A stretch of 64,000 bases of DNA from Limonium bicolor. Its lineage: Eukaryota > Streptophyta > Magnoliopsida > Caryophyllales > Plumbaginaceae. Under the pieces are notes generated by a model. It had not been told where the DNA came from. It worked only from the letters and a program-made list of their open reading frames with translations, and ran no database searches. Location: assembly GCA_023374045.1 (NCBI GenBank), contig CM041776.1:349245636-349309635 (forward strand). The letters are read 5' to 3'. This document shows, piece after piece, positions 53,550-64,000 of the stretch; positions within the stretch are counted from its first letter, which is position 1; the number at the start of each line of letters is the position of its first letter. The translations under genes were made by a program, and so were the position numbers.

Positions 53550-56500
53550 TGAAATACCCCTAACCTTAAAAACATAATTAAATGATCTATTAATGATCTA
53601 AGATGGTTAATAAACATCTAAATACCATTGGGGAACAATCTAAAGATCTCAACAAGGCAAAACATGCCTTAAGATCGGTAAAGCCAAAAATGTGCTTTAA
53701 GAAACCATAGAGATTGTATGACCTCAATTAGGATCCAAAGTGGATTCCTAAGTATTATAATTATGTAATGAACACTATAAAACTATTCTCAAAGGAAACC
53801 AAGCTCTAAAACATGTTCTAACACAAAATGTGCTTTAAAACTCCTTAAAGCATGTTTTTGAGAAAATTGACTTTCTGAGTGGGTTTTGACTGGTGTTAGG
53901 CATTGGATTAGACCTTGTTATACTAATGTACTATAATGAACCACATTATAGGGTCTAAATTCAAGATTTCAAAAAACAAATCAGAAATATGGCATTCATT
54001 TGTGAATAGTAATCAAAATAGTGCATTTTTAAGCAAAATTGACTAAGTCAAGTCAATGGTAAATACATGACTCATCTATATCCTAAATGAGGCGGCAGCT
54101 TAGAGCATGGAGGACAGAACATTCAACTTTATTCAAAATATCTAGCCAATTTGGTGAATCACCATTTACTATTCCATTTTCTACTTTTCATTCATTAAAA
54201 CACATTTTCTTTCTTTCTCTTTCCTCTTGTCCAATTTCATCCAAGCCATTAGCATTTCCTAAACCTCTCAAGCTGTGTTCTTGAGCATTCAAGGCAAATT
54301 AATCTCTTTTCCACCTAAGGTAATGGTTTAAGGCATATTTTAGCTCTTTTTCTTCATCTCTTCATCACCTACACATGGAGCTTATAATATATCACCTTCC
54401 ATGGCTTATTCTCAGTGTTTTTTAACCTTTAACAACATCCATTCTCGGCTGAAGCAAGCTTTGGGACCAAGGTGGTCAAAATTTACATTATAAGGTAAAA
54501 ACATACCTTAAGGATTCTTACTCTTCATCCGGTTTTCTTCTTATGTTTTCTATGAGTTTATTCACTCATAATATTCATATTTACATGTTGATTCAGTGTG
54601 TTAACCATTTGGAGCAAGGGTAGCCGAAAATCAAAGGAAAAATCATTCTTTAAGGCATTTTACCAAGGTAAAACCTATTACCATAGCACCTTGCTATTGT
54701 CTAGCCATTCCCCATGTTTTTATGGTGAATTTAACACCATGTGGTGTTCTTGATTCAGGCCGAAACCCTTTGGAGACTACCTTTCATTTTTAAGGTGATT
54801 TTTGCCTTAAATCTTACATTTAATTGTTCTTTATGGTTAGCTCATGCTTGGAGTGTAACCATATCTTATTTTGATGTATTAAACATGTCTAAGTGCTGTG
54901 GTGATTTTTCCTCCAAGCTGACGAGTTGGTTTTAGGGCTAAACAACGGTATAAACACCTTAAACTTGTGATTTTATGATTTTTCAGCTTATATAAATTAT
55001 GTGCCGAGAGTGAAGGTATTTTAATGGGTGATTTTAACCTAAGTATGGAAAAAATGACTTAGATAAATTAATCTAGTCATTTAAGTGGTTTAATTAACAT
55101 AATGGTCAAATTATGACATTATGTGGAAAAATAAATAAGCTACAGCAAGGCCGAGAGTTTATAGTATATTTTGAGCTATTTATGTGTAATTTTATGTTAT
55201 AAAGCAAAGTTGTAATAAGGCCATGCCATTAGGCCATTTTAATTTAAGTTTAAAAGCTTATTTAATTTAATTTATGCTTATATAATTAAATTTGGGGTAA
55301 AACGGTAATTACTAGTAAAATATAAAGTCGTGGGCTTAAATAAGAGGAATTTAGGGTTTTTAAATGAATTTAATAAAAATTATAACATTTTATAAAGTTT
55401 TGGGTCAAAATTGTAAAAATAGAAAAGTATAGGGGTATAAGTAGTAATTACCAAGAGTTTGAGTCCAATTTGGCATTAGAAGTCAAAGTTGACTATATAG
55501 GAGACTTTGACCAAGTTTGGAGAGTTTAAGGAATTAAAATACTACCTTATATTAAGATAGTTATTAAATTGTAAAAGATTTATAAGAATTGGGGTGATAT
55601 TGTGATTTCCGAAACTTAGGGGTACTAAATGGAATTTAGAACAGACCTTGGGTTATTAGGAATTTTTAGAAGTTTATTTGGTTAAATTTGGAGTTAAAAT
55701 GAATTATATAAGTATATATGATATCTGATATCATTGTTTGTTACAAATGGGTAATATGGGTATAAACCGAGAATTATAGAAAGTATAAGGTTAGGAATGA
55801 TATTTATAACCTTTTGGTATAGTTTGGTAATTTTTGGAGTTATATATAAGGTTTTATAAAGATATATGTATAATATATAGTTTTAATGACATTAGGAAAC
55901 TATATATTATAAATTGGGGAGATTTGGTAATTATACAAAGTTAGGTGGTAGGAATTAAATTAAAACAAACCCTAGGGTCTGTTCGGTAATTATAAGCCTT
56001 TAAAACTATAGGTTATAATTATATTAAGGTTTAAGGATTATAATATAAGGTATATATTATAAGTGTAACAATGAAATATAATTTGTGGTTGATTTGTAAA
56101 TTATGGAAGTATAGTGGAATATAATAAAAACCGAGAGTATAAGGGGTTGTTTGGTATTTTATAACAATTTATAACTATAAGTTATCATTGTTTTAATGAC
56201 ATAAATGTCATAATATATGTTATATAACTATAATATAACATTATATAAATTATGTGGTGGATTTTGCAAATATTTAAGAAAATAGGTGCTGTTTGGTAAT
56301 ATGGACATTTTTGAATGAAAATTTATAATATGGTTTTTAATGTTATAAGGGTTGTAACATTTATAATATAAGAAATATTCATTGAAAGAGAATGAATATA
56401 TTATAAAGACTTACCATATAACAAATAGTCCCATAATACATGTATATAAATAAATATATGTTATGGAGTGGAAAATATATATTATCATAATTAAAATGAT

Positions 56501-58406
56501 ATAAGATAAAGAGAAAAGAATTACAACATTAGATATGGAAATTCTAATGTTAGGAGTATACATGAAATAATAAGGATTTATATAATCCAAAGTATTTTTA
56601 CATATGAATTAAACTACATTAAACTTGGAAAAACAAACCTTAGGAAAATAAATACTAAGGTGAAATGTATAATATATGATTAAGAATTATACATGCAATA
56701 TAGAAACAATCTATATAATATACAAGGGTATATTGAATTACATGCGATAACCAAGTTCAAACTTTAAGTATATTAATATACGAGACTACGCATGTAATAT
56801 AACGTTTTTCCAAATCCTGAGTTAAACCGAAAACCCGACAAACGTTGTTAGTTAATAACGGGGGATTAACCGGGAGGTATTAGTGACGGTATGGGGTACC
56901 GCGGAGTTATGTCGTTATACGGGATTCTAATCAGTAGCGTTACATATTATTAGACTATTAGAGATGACACGAGGAGCATCGGATCTAGCTGATTCATACT
57001 CCACGGTTATATATCAGGGTGAACGGTATGTTGTTACGTGTCTCTGATTGTCTCTGAGTGCTTCCTCAGTTCAGACTTCTGTGTAATCTGTGATAAGATT
57101 GTTTGTCTGATTGTGAGAATTAAATATGCATGAATTGTATATTTTTTTAGCTGCTTATTATTTACTGTTGTTACGTTAACAGTATCGGTTCGTATATATG
57201 GACCTATATATATAAAACGAACTAGCGGCTATGGTGCTATCTTATATGTAATATAAGGATCGTCAGAAAAACGTTGTAGCACTAGGATAATAAGATATAC
57301 ATATTATCCGAGACTTTAATACGGAGCATTGGCCTTTCTAACGCCGCTCTCGTATCTAACACTGGATCCCGAGTTTACAAACTCTGGATTGGACTAACGA
57401 CCTTAGTCTGCTGTGTTAGAAAAATTGGTAATGCGATGCGATGGTATAATTAATTAACATAACAAAGCCAAGAGGATGTGGCTCTTGGTGCGCGCTGTGA
57501 TCACAAAAACGATACCAGGATGTCCGCGTACGGGTCCGCAAGTATCAAGAAAATTTCCCGCGAGCTAGGACGGTTCGTTGGTCGGAGACTCTACCGCTGG
57601 AGTGGCTACTGCCGTGGGTGACCCGCCATAGTATATGGGTAATTTAGAGACACGTCGTTTTTAACGAGACGTTGTCACTAGGTATAACCGAACACTTATT
57701 ATAGTTGAGACTTGTACATTGGCGAACAATATTGGACTTTATGCCAAGGACGGGAGTTAATACTTGTTTATTATTCTCGTTGTTTCTCCTTGTTGTTCAT
57801 TGGTTATACTGTGTGGATTATATTATGTGTGTTGATGGTTGTGTTTATTGTATGGTTATTACTGTTAATTGTTTTACAGTTTAAATATTAAAATGGTATT
57901 GCATGTAACGAATCTCATGCTCTCGACCAATTAATTGAGGGGTTTGAGGAGGCATGACGGGGCATGTGATAACATACTCAGCAGGGGCTGATTCCATACC
58001 ACAAACCATTTTTATTTCAGGAGACTAGCTGGAGGGTCGACGCGGGGCGCGGCAGTCTTATTTACTTTTGGTTAGACTTGGTACGGATTGAGACTACGGT
58101 TAGTTTGGACTCGGGTTTTGTAAACCGAGGTGTGTATTTGGTTAGACGCTCACGTGTACGGTTTATGTATAAGACGGTTTGTTGTTGTATATATTTTAGT
58201 TTTATTTAAGCACTACTATCTATCTCTTGTGGTCACTGCGGGAATACGTTTCGTATGTTGATTATCATGTAACTCGTTATCACCCGTATGGGCGAGTGAT
58301 AACAGTGACACCATTAGAACGATAGTCTGTTATTTACCGCTGTGATTTATTTACTAAGTATGATGTTTATACTATAATTAGGAGCCGGATTAGTAGGGGT
58401 GTTACA
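53550..58406 (+). mobile_element. 4.86-kb solo LTR, same family as the LTR at 2,038
   Basis: It starts TGAAATACCCCTAACC and ends TAGTAGGGGTGTTACA, with the exact duplication GATCC on both sides. The host LINE frame is continuous across it (IMQGDP | LSSF..LCLERSSHLI). No internal region is attached, so it is a solo LTR left by LTR-LTR recombination. It shares the order of many phrases with 2,038-7,086 (for example CACAAAATGTGC and the ACTATAGGTTATA units) but is clearly diverged. Contents are AT-rich and non-coding. Confidence 0.93.
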
Positions 58407-58833
58407 GATCCTCTATCATCTTTTTTTGTCCTTTGCTTAGAAAGAAGTTCACACCTTATTGAAAAGAAAATGGAGGAAGGGCATTGATGACTTGGTTCTT
58501 TTGGGAATGATATAACATATCAAGTTAATTAATGCAATAAATATTGTGCTGATTAATTTTCCAAACAACAAGAGAAAAAGTGAATCTAAAAAAATTTCAC
58601 AAATTGCTGACACAAAGAACTATAGTGAGCTCATTACTTTTCCAGTCATCTTACTACCCAAAATCTTTAAATATATCTTGATGTCAACTGTTCCAAGCAA
58701 GACCAAATGCTAGACCCTTCGATGATGTTTTCAATAAGTTGATGACTTGTTGGATGGAAAGTCAAGGTCCGTTCTTATGCTGGAAGAGTTACACTCGTGA
58801 ATTGATAAGCGAGTATCTTGCTCAAATCCACAC
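58407..58833 (+). pseudogene. LINE reverse transcriptase fragment 3
   Basis: It starts with the duplicated GATCC and reads LSSFFVLCLERSSHLIEKKMEEGH, then (shifted) DDLVLLGM. Further along are KKISQIADTKNY and DDVFNKLDDLLDG. These follow the RT order after RQGDP: LSPFLFVLCMERLSHLI, FADDLVLFG and the thumb region before LNGW. It is cut at 58,833 by the third long-LTR element. The remainder of the LINE should lie beyond that element, outside the window. Confidence 0.85.
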
Positions 58834-59556
58834 TGTAACACCCCAACTACTAACAACACACTTAACAACATATCGCAGCGGAATTCATAACTCACAACAT
58901 CACTTAACTCTTTGGTGTTACACGCCGTTAGCCACCCACGTGGCTAACAAGGCTAACATACATACATCGTACCGGTCTGATGGACTAAATCCCGAGCAAC
59001 TACACATTAATCCCGTTCCATGTCCAACATTTTATACACTTACATTACAACTGTACCGAGTATTTACAAACTAATGCCGATAACAATTTCGGTCTTACTA
59101 CACCTACAATACACTCTCAATTTGAATGACCACCCAGGTGCAACAACTACCCGTCCTACTCTCGAACGGCTTGCAGCTCCTTCGTACCTGTAGAGTAATG
59201 GGGGCCCCCAAAGGGGGTCAGCACCTTTGCTGGTATGGTAATCCCGCAGCCCGCATGCTACCGGGCCACGCACAACTATTTGTCATCTTAGCATGCGGTT
59301 GATTTATTTCAAACATGCACAAACTCATACACACATTATGCTCATAAGCAACATCCATTAATGAATACATACACAAGGTTAGCACCCCCAACATAACAAC
59401 ACACACTTCACTTTATAGCTTACACAACTTAGTTTCACTCTTCTTAGAGTACATGAACTTCATTTAGGGAGTGCCGGGGTGATATAAGCCCGAGCACAAC
59501 ATACATACATTTTCTTTACTTGAGTGGCGGCCTCGTATAGGACCGTACACCACATA

Positions 59557-59845
59557 CATAATTTCCCCCTAACTCCAATAGTGATGAGGTAGGTAAGCCT
59601 TGGTTAAGCTTGTGGGTGGTTGTAATCCAAGAAGAAAACAACCATAACATAACAGAGAGGGAGTCGAAGCAACATAGGCGTCAACACCCTAACAACATTA
59701 CACATAATTTCCCTCCTAGCCCGATATGGAGGTCGGGTAGGTAAGCTTTGGCTAAGCTAATGGGAGGTCGAAATCCAATGAAGGAAATCAACCCTTAACA
59801 TAACAGGATGGGAGTTAATTCACATATATGTATTAACTCCCAAAC
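59557..59845. repeat. Tandem duplication of a ~145-bp unit in the third LTR
   Basis: Two units (59,557-59,702 and 59,703-59,845) both begin CATAATTTCC, contain GGTAGGTAAGC and TAACATAACAG, and end in a CAACA-rich stretch. They differ at many positions. Confidence 0.7.
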
Positions 59846-60632
59846 AACACGCGCGACCGGACACCGGATTCCTCTCCATACATAACATATACTTATTAGT
59901 TAGAGGTTCCCTTATGGAACTTATCACATACATACATCGCATAGTGTTACTAACTCGGTTAGACATAAGGGGTATTATCCCTTTTTAACAACATGGATAT
60001 CTGTATCCGATAACAACAACAACATACCAAACAACTCACATACATCACACATAATCACAACATATACTAACGCACTGATAGCCGTGGTTAGAACGTTCCC
60101 ATGGGTTGGGACGTTTATTCCGCATACCGAACTCTTATGTGAACCTAAGGTCGGTTATCTATTATTTAACACATAACTAAGGTTAAGCGGTATCGGAATT
60201 AATTACGCCACAATAATGAATTACTGTAAACTCATTTCATGCTTTATCTTGCAAGGTGGCCACACAGAAAAACATGTTGGCATACAAGCCGGTGTAATCC
60301 GTTAGGACACAGGTTGCAAGAAAACCATACCTGTCACCGAAGATGCACTCCTACGTGTCATCACATGTTCCTTGAAAATCTTTGTACTGGTAACATTATA
60401 ACTATCTTTATTAACATCGGGGTAACACAATTATTTAACGACTAATGCGCCCTTGATTAGCCCCGTTCGGTAGTTTTATAACTTTACATTTTATATTACA
60501 ACTTTTCACCACTCAATTACCTTTATAACTCACTTAATTTATCCTTAACAACCTTATAACATCATTACATATCAATCCCCATCATTGGATGTCATTTCCT
60601 ACTCTTAAACAAAATTTTTGGTCAACATTTCA

Positions 60633-61030
60633 CTGTGTCCGAACTTGTGTCCGGACATCTAAGGTCGGACACAAGTCGAAGCAAACTCTGGGGAAAATTT
60701 TCAACACGTCCGAACTTGTGTCCGGACATCAAAGGTCGGACACAAGTCGAGAGCAAATCCGGGAAAAATTTCAAGGTGTCCGAACTTGTGTCCGGACATC
60801 TAAGGTCGGACACAAGTCGAGACTAAAACCTGGGAAAAATTTTTGACACGTCCGAACTTGTGTCCGGACATCTAAGGTCGGACACAAGTCGAGACTCAAA
60901 TCTGGGAAAAATTTTAGACGCGTCCGAACTTCGAAGGTCGGACAGAAGTCCGGACATCACTCAACTCCGGAAAAATTTTAACGCAACGGGGCATGTCCGA
61001 ACTTCCAAGTCCGGACGGAAGTTCGGACGT
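60633..61030. repeat. Six ~70-bp hairpin units (TCCGAACTTGTGTCCGGACA)
   Basis: Units begin near 60,634, 60,706, 60,776, 60,848, 60,921 and 60,992. In the first four, CGAACTTGTGTCCG pairs with the downstream CGGACACAAGTCG across a 12-base loop, giving a stem of about 13 base pairs. The last two are shorter variants. The spacer between units is AAATTTT-rich. The unit design matches the arrays in the palindromic LTR at 17.8-18.3 and 19.9-20.4 kb. Confidence 0.92.
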
Positions 61031-62917
61031 ACCCAAATTTTCAGCAAACAGAGGCAAATTTCAATCTATTCTTACACTTCCAAAAATCCATACTCACTCA
61101 TTAAAATCCCAAGTCATCTAGCACCATTTTGCTATCATTCTTGCACTCTCCTAGCTCCATTATTTGTCCACCATTACAAACCAAAACTTCACTCATTTCA
61201 ACACTAAACAACCCATTTAAACACCTTAATTCTCTCCAACCATTAAACCATCATCAAGCACTCATTTCCCATTAAAATTTGACATAACTTCCCCATAATC
61301 TCTACACATTCCTCCTCATCATTATCATCAAAACACAACCTCTTCATTCCTAATCTAGCCACACCCTTTCAAGGGTCCTAAAGCACATAACAATCCTCCA
61401 ATCTCATCAACATCAACATAATCACCAAACTCCTCATGAACACAATAAACACAACCTCTAAAACATTTGGCTCTTAAGGCCCTCAACTCAACATTAATTC
61501 ACAACTCCTCCAAAACCAACTAAACACATTCCAACATATTCCAATCCATAATTTGGGTTCATTAATTGTTTACCCATCCCAAACACTTAAACAATTTATA
61601 ACAAGTTTAAGGTAGTTCTTCTTACCTTAATTTCACAAGTCTCTTAATTCTCCTCTTGCTCCAAACCTTCTCCAAAAATCGGTTAAGAGGGTATGGAGTT
61701 TCCAACTCCATCCCAACACCCAAGAACACAAAACATACACAATTAATTATCTAAACCCTTAGAAACTCAATTTAATCAAAGGGCTAGAATTAGGGTTTAC
61801 CTTTTGAAGCTTTTAAGAGGGATTTTCTCCCTTGAATCAAGAAGGAAACTACTCCACCATTGAAGGATAAATTTGGAGCTCAAGAACAAGGAGAAAACAA
61901 GGTATCAAAATGGTGAAAAATCAATTACACCAAGAGATGAAGAGGGAATGACTTTTCTTGGAAATTTTTACCTTAGAAGAAAGAGGAGACTCCAAGCTTC
62001 TCATTGGTGCCATTTTCTCCTCAAATGGGAAAACCCATGGAGGTCAACTTCATCCTTTTGGAATTTTGAAAAGAGAGGATGATAGAGGAGGATGAGAGGA
62101 AGAAGAATGTGTGATTTGTTTTTGATTTGGAGCTCAAATGGAGCTTGGGCATGGCATTGAAGTGTAGTAGCCATTGGAGAAGGAGGAGAGAATCGATGGA
62201 GTGGGGAAGAAGATGGAGCCGGCTGGGAGAGAGGAGAGAGGAAAGAGAGGAAGAGAGAGAGGGGAAAGGAAATAAGGAAAGAGAGAGAGAGAGTGAGGGG
62301 TATTTGTGCCCTTTGTTATTTGGCTCTCTCTTGACTTAATTAATTAGTTAACTAGTCACATGTGAGTGGGCTGTCTACATAAATAAAACCGGCCCACCAA
62401 TATAAACACGCTGGAGCGTTTTTCGTCTTTTGACAGAAAACGCTCGTTTAATTGCCCGGTTTAGTACTATTCACTAACCGGGACAGTTTACCGGAATTTC
62501 CTCTTTCCTTTAATTTTAATGGCTATTAAACTCCCATTAATGTTTAATTATTGTTATAAAATCAGCTATTATTTTTACGGGGTCGTTTAACTGTTTAAAG
62601 TCACGTTTTCGGGTTTCCTCGAAAAACGCGCCTTAGACTCCGTTAGCGTTTTAACGCATTGTTTGGATCCGTTTTCTTCCGGAATTTCTCCCACACGTTC
62701 TCAGTGTGTAATTAAGGTATAAAAATATATTTATAACTCTAACGAAGGTTATGTACCTCCTAAAATAATTAAATACGTGTTTTCACGTTTTGTGACTTTT
62801 TCGCATTTTCTTTTCTTTTTGGTTTTCATTTCTTCACCAATGATCTTAAGGACTTAATTAGCCTTAGAAAATTATAATTACATAATTAATTAACACATTA
62901 AGGTTTGGGGTATTTCA

Positions 62918-64000
62918 ATCTACCCCCCTTAAAAGAACTTCGTCCTCGAAGTTCACACTTCCCTAGCGTCATTTGAATTAGAACACAGGGATTACTTGTA
63001 GTATAAAACTTCTATAACAAACACACTTTACATCATGACCTCGGACTTGATGGTCCGGGTAACACATCCATACATACATAACATATTTAGTAACCTCAGA
63101 CTTAATGGTCCGGGTACCTTAACAACATTTGCATACATAACAACCCTTAGACTCTTGGTCTGGGTAACATAACAACATTTAGACTCGTAGGTCTTGATAA
63201 CATAACAACCTTCAGACACATAGGTCTGGGTAATATAACACCTTCTGAACTTAACCACATTAGGACTCAAGGTCCAAAATAATAATTATTACACATACCA
63301 CACAACATGTCTTAGCATGTATATCAACCAGAAATTCCTTTTCCATCTCTTCATGAGTTCGAGACCCATGTTGAGTACATATACACTGTGATCCCGCAGA
63401 ACCGGTCGCGATGGACACTCTGGTCCCCGTTCCTTTGGGAGATCAAAACAATTGCATACATCTTTAAAATATACTTCTCATGTCACCGGTCCTAAGACAA
63501 AGGCTCATACGTCCTCAGCTCGTGAGCAAGTAGTAGGAAAATACCCTCTATGAGGTTAAGTATATGAAATCCTTTATTGGAAGGATACAAGTTGAAAATC
63601 CTCTACGAGGTCACATAAAGGTAGTCCTTCCTTTGAAAATACCACTTAAGAATCTTAAAATATTTATTGAAGTATTGAAAATACCAATTGAAAATTTGAA
63701 ACCCAATTTAAAATTCTTTTGAAAGCTCCATACAACTCCAAGTCCAGTTATTGTTAATTGCATCTTATTCTTGATGTGATTATTTATGACCACTTATAGG
63801 GAGTTTCAAGAATCATCCAACCCTAATGTGATCAGCATCAGAGTTGAACTATCTTTCCACCCCAATTTGTGTTCGGCTTCCCTTGATCTCATGATAATCA
63901 AGTTTCACCTCCCACTTCATTTTCAAACAACATAATTCAAGCATGTACCATTTTCTCTCTTTTAATCCATCTAGTCGTAATCATTACATCTCCAAGGGTG
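62918..64000 (-). mobile_element. 3' internal region of the third long-LTR element
   Basis: On the minus strand the purine tract TTTTAAGGGGGGTAGAT ends at 62,918, directly before the LTR. GAACTTCGAGGACGAAGTTC (about 62,936-62,955) precedes it, the same arrangement as in the element at 1-2,037. No pol motif is visible to the window end. The rest of the element lies outside the window. Confidence 0.75.
63020..63265. repeat. Tandem GGTC(C/T)GGGTAACATAACAAC units
   Basis: At least five units of about 30-70 bases each combine a TTAGACTC- or CTCAGACTT-like phrase with GGTCTGGGTAACA and CATAACAACA. Examples start near 63,037, 63,092, 63,146, 63,178 and 63,212. They give the appearance of an 80-codon minus-strand frame, which I do not regard as a gene. 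Confidence 0.7.

Larger units (their letters stand above)
58834..62917 (-). mobile_element. 4.08-kb LTR of a third Tekay/Del-like element
   Basis: On the minus strand it starts TGAAATACCCCAAACC at 62,917, directly after the polypurine tract, and ends TAGTTGGGGTGTTACA at 58,834, where LINE sequence begins. The terminal design is that of the 2,038 and 53,550 LTRs, but the body is different. It contains a hairpin array (60,633-61,030) and a tandem duplication (59,557-59,845). Short frames inside are not genes. Confidence 0.88.

Noticed and set aside
60633..61030. CRISPR-like regular repeat spacing
   Set aside because: The repeats are palindromic units in a plant LTR; the spacers are themselves similar AT-rich sequence and there are no cas genes.
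62127..62339. 70-codon Glu/Arg-rich ORF
   Set aside because: It is a purine-rich low-complexity stretch (GAGAGA runs) inside an LTR.

Overview
The window comes from a flowering-plant (most likely eudicot) nuclear genome: AT-rich, intron-bearing and packed with nested transposable elements. The only host gene I can support is a five-exon SEC62 homologue (37,089-40,000, + strand), an ER protein-translocation component. Almost every other ORF is a decayed transposon frame or has no recognisable content.

Layout from left to right. 1-7,086: 3' part of a Ty3/gypsy (Tekay/Del-like) element with a 5-kb LTR, inserted into a copia gag (7,087-8,143, - strand). 9,065-13,648: decayed L1-type LINE (+). 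16,940-21,378: a 4.4-kb palindrome made of two copies of one LTR placed tail to tail and flanked by a 5-bp target duplication; this is the oddest structure here. 23,094-31,049: a hAT element (- strand transposase) hit by a small hAT MITE (25,510-25,681) and by a CACTA element (25,902-30,305). The CACTA element itself carries a ~1.6-kb inverted repeat of a captured-looking sequence. 32,880-36,441: nearly continuous LINE ORF2 (- strand), interrupted by a 446-bp hAT MITE. 37,089-40,000: SEC62, with a Tourist-like MITE in intron 3. 40,001-43,030: little recognisable content. 43,030-64,000: one LINE reverse-transcriptase ORF split by three LTR elements: an Athila-like element (43,295-53,350, -), a 4.86-kb solo LTR (53,550-58,406, TSD GATCC) and a third long-LTR element (58,834 to beyond the window end, -).

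Nearly all boundaries were placed by matching termini and target-site duplications read directly: GATCC, ACTAT, ATTTT, GATTTGTT, GTTGTCGG, CGT and TTA. Two unrelated-looking LTR types (16.9-21.4 kb and 58.8-62.9 kb) share an array of ~70-bp hairpin-forming units built on TCCGAAC/GTTCGGA. Family assignments come from motif recognition, not database searches. All identity statements are by eye.
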